DNA of 8,140 bases from JAISJU01 sp031555675. GTDB lineage: Bacteria; Bacteroidota; Bacteroidia; Bacteroidales; Paludibacteraceae. The translations under genes and the position numbers were made by a program. A model generated the notes under the pieces. That model was not told the DNA's origin and ran no database searches. It saw only the letters and a list, made by a program, of their open reading frames with translations. Positions 6,252-8,140 of this stretch are shown in pieces (the stretch's first letter is position 1; each line of letters opens with the position of its first letter). The DNA lies in the NCBI GenBank assembly GCA_031555675.1, contig JAVBUB010000022.1, forward strand, positions 1-8,140, given 5' to 3'.

Positions 6252-6262
6252 ATTGTTTATCG
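6241..6262. promoter_or_regulatory. Palindromic operator over the -33 box
   Basis: Arms CGATAAACAA (6241-6250) and TTGTTTATCG (6253-6262) are perfect inverted copies around a two-base centre. The -33 TTTG of the operon promoter lies inside it, so a bound dimer would block RNA polymerase. The HTH protein encoded 48 bases downstream is the obvious candidate to bind it. Confidence 0.75.
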
Positions 6263-6314
6263 AGTTGTTTTGATTAGAGAAAATTTATCAAGGATTAAAA
6301 AGAGGATTAAATTT

Positions 6315-6340
6315 TTGATAAGCATTGATATTCTTTGATA
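6315..6340. repeat. Three TTGATA repeats at 10-base spacing
   Basis: TTGATA occurs at 6315-6320, 6325-6330 and 6335-6340, always on the same face of the helix. An inverted copy, TTATCAA, lies at 6285-6291. It could be a regulator binding array, but the repeats are short and AT-rich. Confidence 0.35.
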
Positions 6341-6443
6341 TACAAAAAATCATTAAACGGATTGGAAAATGGTAGTAGTACTGGGAGATCGAAATCAATT
6401 CTAATCATTGATTATTTGATAGTTACAATACATGAAACCCCAT

Positions 6444-6488
6444 AAAAAAACCTGAAATGACCTTTAATAAGGTGTTTCGGAGTTTTTT
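6444..6488. terminator. Probable bidirectional terminator
   Basis: On the minus strand the stem CCGAAA-C-ACCTT / AAGGT-CA-TTTC-A-GG with loop ATTA is followed by seven T (6450-6444). On the + strand the same hairpin is followed by a TTTTTT run (6483-6488). It most likely ends the minus-strand transcript of the small gene at 6614-6802. No + strand gene upstream needs it. Confidence 0.65.
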
Positions 6489-6511
6489 GTTTTAAGGTTA
6501 GGTACACAAAG

Positions 6512-6539
6512 AGGATTACCATAAAGTTTTCGTAATCCT
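6512..6539. other. Hairpin with 8-base arms
   Basis: AGGATTAC (6512-6519) and GTAATCCT (6532-6539) are perfect inverted copies around a 12-base loop. There is no T-run after it on either strand, so it is not a typical terminator. It would lie in the 3' untranslated region of the small minus-strand gene. Confidence 0.5.
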
Positions 6540-6554
6540 ATTTATTATGACAGA

Positions 6555-6584
6555 GAGGGGCATATCTCAAAAGATAAACCCCTC
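6555..6584. other. Hairpin with GC-rich arms and internal loop
   Basis: GAGGGG (6555-6560) pairs with CCCCTC (6579-6584). Inside, after a symmetric two-base internal loop, TATCT (6563-6567) pairs with AGATA (6572-6576) around a CAAA loop. It is the most GC-rich structure in this AT-rich gap and has no T-run beside it. RNA stabilising the 3' end of the neighbouring transcript is one possible role. Confidence 0.55.
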
Positions 6585-6613
6585 ATATAATATTTTAAAA
6601 TAAAATCTACATT

Positions 6614-6802
6614 CTAATCATTATAAATCGGTATAAATGATTCTCTGTTAAAATCTTCCACAGAATAAGGACGAGGTTCAATATTATCGTGTAAAATCAA
6701 AGCCGGATTTATTTCTGCTCTTTCTTTTTCCTCTAAAATTTTACACAAAGATTGTTCTATTCTTGCATAAAATTCGGTCCGTATTTCTTTTTCTGATTTC
6801 AT
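6614..6802 (-). CDS. Small protein of unknown function, 62 residues
   Basis: I do not recognise the family. The product is highly charged and soluble. It starts MKSEKEIRTEFYARIEQSLCKILEEKERAE, which looks like one long amphipathic helix, then INPALILHDNIEPRPYSVEDF and a tail ending IPIYND. No signal peptide, membrane segment or metal motif is seen. The frame is open further upstream to an ATG at 6853, but the promoter -7 box (6830-6823) lies downstream of that codon, so the ATG at 6802 is the likely start. The leader is short and A-rich without a Shine-Dalgarno site. It lies downstream of the metallophosphoesterase gene on the same strand but has its own promoter and a terminator-like hairpin between them, so it may be an independent unit. 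It ends at TAG 6614-6616. Confidence 0.6.
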   Translation of the reverse strand: MKSEKEIRTEFYARIEQSLCKILEEKERAEINPALILHDNIEPRPYSVEDFNRESFIPIYND

Positions 6803-6822
6803 GTTTTTTTTAAAAGCGCTTG

Positions 6823-6854
6823 CAAAGGTAATTTTTTTTTTAATAAAAAACAAT
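6823..6854 (-). promoter_or_regulatory. Promoter of the small gene
   Basis: On the minus strand ATTG (6854-6851, near TTTG), 20 bases, then TACCTTTG (6830-6823), an exact match to TAnnTTTG. The expected transcript start is about 10-15 bases before the ATG at 6802, which decides the start codon of the small gene. Confidence 0.7.
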
Positions 6855-6869
6855 TAACTGTTTTTTATT
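6842..6869. terminator. Possible weak terminator after the metallophosphoesterase gene
   Basis: AATAAAAAACA (6842-6852) and TGTTTTTTATT (6859-6869) are perfect 11-base inverted arms with a six-base loop, 11 bases downstream of the stop codon at 6880. The stem is nearly all A-T, so it would be weak. It overlaps the -33 box of the small gene. Confidence 0.5.
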
Positions 6870-6879
6870 ATATATATAA

Positions 6880-8140
6880 TTACAAGTAATCATAAGGTTT
6901 TTGAATGATCATGTAACTCACAACCAATCTTCCTAATAAAATATCCAAAGTCTTTTCGGTCACTATTTTTTCAAATTTCTCTTGACCATCTTCTATTTCT
7001 GACTGCAAGTTATAATTATCTTTCTTATATAAAACAAGATGAATCATTTTTTGTTTTTCAGAATCATCATTTTTAATCATTTTCGGATTCAATTTATCTA
7101 TATCCTGAATAATTACCTTTATATTATCCAATGTCTCATTGTTATGCCTTAAATACCTTTTTATGCAAGCCTCTATTTCTCCCACATCATAATTTCGAAC
7201 TCGAACAATTTGCACCCCAACAGCTCTTCCCATCGTTTTTTTCCGAGGGATCTGTTTTTCATATTTATTTCTCAACGGATAACTTTCTGTTTTCATTAGG
7301 CCTTCTTCAAAATCCCACCTCTTGCCTCCTTCTTTAGATGCAGATTTATAGGAAACTCTCAATAAAGCAACATCCTCTTTTACACGATTTATTCTCATCA
7401 ACGATATCGAATAAGGAAACGCATTGCCACTATTAATTCCTCCTGTAGGTAAACAACTGGGGGTTCCTAATCTAAAATGCTGAACACAATTCTTGAGCAA
7501 ATCGGGCGCTCCTGTTGCAACACCATGCTCATGTCCTGAAACAATCAACTCACTGCATTTTAAAATATCACCTAGAACATATTCCTTTTGGTTAGGTTCC
7601 GTATCATATGCTTCTTCCCAATCCAATGAATCAGGCCCATGATGCATTAAGGTTACTGTAAAATGATCCGGATAAGAAGAAGATATTTCATGCGTCAAAT
7701 TGGATACAATATTTCGCCCTGCCTTATATGTGCCGATTCTCATTTTCGACATAAGTTCTTCTTCTGCAGACAACCATTCTGTATTTAAAGAAAGGAAACA
7801 AATTTTCTCCTCCTTAAACACCTTTATTCCGGTTACATATTCTAAATCTTTCTTCGAAAATAAGGTGTAAGGAATATAACAAAGTTTTGCTGAATCAATT
7901 TCATCTACTTGACAATAAGGTTTATAAAATTCATTAAACCCTTTGAAACAGATTTTATGAATATCGCTGAAGGGTTCTATATATTTATTCGAATCATTAC
8001 AAAATTCTTTAAAACCATCCACCGTTTTTTTATAATTTATTTCATTATTAATACCTTCTCTTGTTTTATCATGGTTTCCCGGAGTCATAATAATATAAAA
8101 ATCATCTTCAATAGAACAAGCTTCTTTTATCTTATTTAAA
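6880..8140 (-). CDS. Calcineurin-like metallophosphoesterase, C-terminal part (start outside window)
   Basis: A metal-dependent phosphoesterase of the calcineurin-like superfamily, presumably cytoplasmic; the substrate cannot be told. The frame stays open to the window edge (LNKIKEACSIEDDFYII precedes the Met at 8088), so that Met, which sits inside the MTPGNHD motif, is not the start. The first metal motifs (DxH and GDxxD) must lie outside the window. Visible motifs, counted from the Met at 8088, are GNHDK (4-8), LSLNTEW (99-105), the metal-binding MHHGPD (148-153) and GHEHG (185-189). After a phosphoesterase core of about 250 residues comes an unrecognised C-terminal domain (about 270-402) with MGRAVGVQIVRVRNYD and a charged helix-strand pattern, which may determine substrate or partner. 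No signal peptide is visible, and no neighbour explains its job within the window. It could belong to a longer operon or defence system upstream, but this is a guess. Confidence 0.88.
   Translation of the reverse strand, partial: LNKIKEACSIEDDFYIIMTPGNHDKTREGINNEINYKKTVDGFKEFCNDSNKYIEPFSDIHKICFKGFNEFYKPYCQVDEIDSAKLCYIPYTLFSKKDLEYVTGIKVFKEEKICFLSLNTEWLSAEEELMSKMRIGTYKAGRNIVSNLTHEISSSYPDHFTVTLMHHGPDSLDWEEAYDTEPNQKEYVLGDILKCSELIVSGHEHGVATGAPDLLKNCVQHFRLGTPSCLPTGGINSGNAFPYSISLMRINRVKEDVALLRVSYKSASKEGGKRWDFEEGLMKTESYPLRNKYEKQIPRKKTMGRAVGVQIVRVRNYDVGEIEACIKRYLRHNNETLDNIKVIIQDIDKLNPKMIKNDDSEKQKMIHLVLYKKDNYNLQSEIEDGQEKFEKIVTEKTLDILLGRLVVSYMIIQKPYDYL

Larger units (their letters stand above)
6194..6613. 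other. 420-bp intergenic region between two minus-strand units
   Basis: I find no convincing gene here in any frame. It contains, from left to right, the operon promoter and palindrome (6221-6262), three TTGATA copies spaced 10 bases apart (6315-6340), an unexplained stretch (6341-6443), a probable bidirectional terminator (6444-6488) and two further hairpins (6512-6539 and 6555-6584). The right half would form a long structured 3' untranslated region of the small gene at 6614-6802. Confidence 0.7.

Noticed and set aside
6285..6340. Iteron-type replication origin or CRISPR-like array
   Set aside because: Repeats are only six bases long, there is no replication protein gene nearby, and there are no spacers of CRISPR size.
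6366..6405. Possible remnant of a tRNA 3' end or attachment site on the minus strand (TTCGATC followed by CCCAGTACTAC)
   Set aside because: The bases flanking the TTCGATC loop do not pair as a T stem, no acceptor partner is seen, and there is no matching repeat of the tRNA-Cys 3' end in the window.
6803..6853. Longer 79-residue form of the small protein starting at 6853
   Set aside because: The consensus -7 box lies downstream of that ATG, so the transcript would not include it.
7131..7337. Plus-strand open frame opposite the metallophosphoesterase gene
   Set aside because: It is a shadow of the coding frame on the other strand, with no promoter and no family resemblance.

Overview
The window looks like a chromosomal stretch of a Bacteroidota (Bacteroidales-type) bacterium. 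The evidence is AT-rich intergenic DNA, A-rich leaders with few strong Shine-Dalgarno sites, and several promoters of the Bacteroidota form TTTG - about 19 bases - TAnnTTTG (best at 6221-6251 and 6823-6854, with a -7 box before the tRNA at 3453-3460). It also holds a split ISL3/ISAon1-type insertion sequence of a kind familiar from this phylum. No species can be named from the sequence alone.

Layout. Positions 1-1409 are the 3' part of a type I glutamine synthetase gene, closed by a strong terminator (1434-1469). Positions 1633-3348 are a two-gene phosphate uptake operon: a PhoU-like DUF47 protein, then a PiT-family phosphate permease, with a terminator at 3412-3435. Next comes tRNA-Cys(GCA) (3476-3546) with its own promoter and a symmetric terminator. 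These are ordinary housekeeping genes on the + strand.

From about 3600 onward the window becomes accessory DNA. A complete 1410-bp IS (3616-5025) has 35-bp terminal inverted repeats with one mismatch, and a perfect 8-bp target duplication. Its transposase is split by a frameshift and then broken by an in-frame TAA, so the copy is probably inactive. The IS landed exactly on the stop codon of a minus-strand operon (6193 to 5026). That operon encodes a HigA-like HTH protein with a DUF6922-like C-terminal domain, and an overlapping AbiEii/AbiGii-type nucleotidyltransferase: a toxin-antitoxin or abortive-infection pair. The nucleotidyltransferase carries an in-frame TAG that removes its last 47 residues. 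The operon promoter is well formed, and a 10+2+10 base palindrome sits on its -33 box, as expected for autoregulation by the HTH protein.

The rest (6614-8140, minus strand) holds a 62-residue small protein of unknown function with its own promoter, and the C-terminal two thirds or so of a calcineurin-like metallophosphoesterase that runs off the window. The 420-bp gap between the toxin-antitoxin promoter and the small gene has no convincing gene, but contains three hairpins, one a likely bidirectional terminator, and phased TTGATA repeats.

Taken together, the tRNA-Cys gene marks a boundary between core genes and a variable segment. The toxin-antitoxin locus there looks as if it is decaying: a truncated toxin, an intact antitoxin, and an IS separating the operon from what was probably its terminator.
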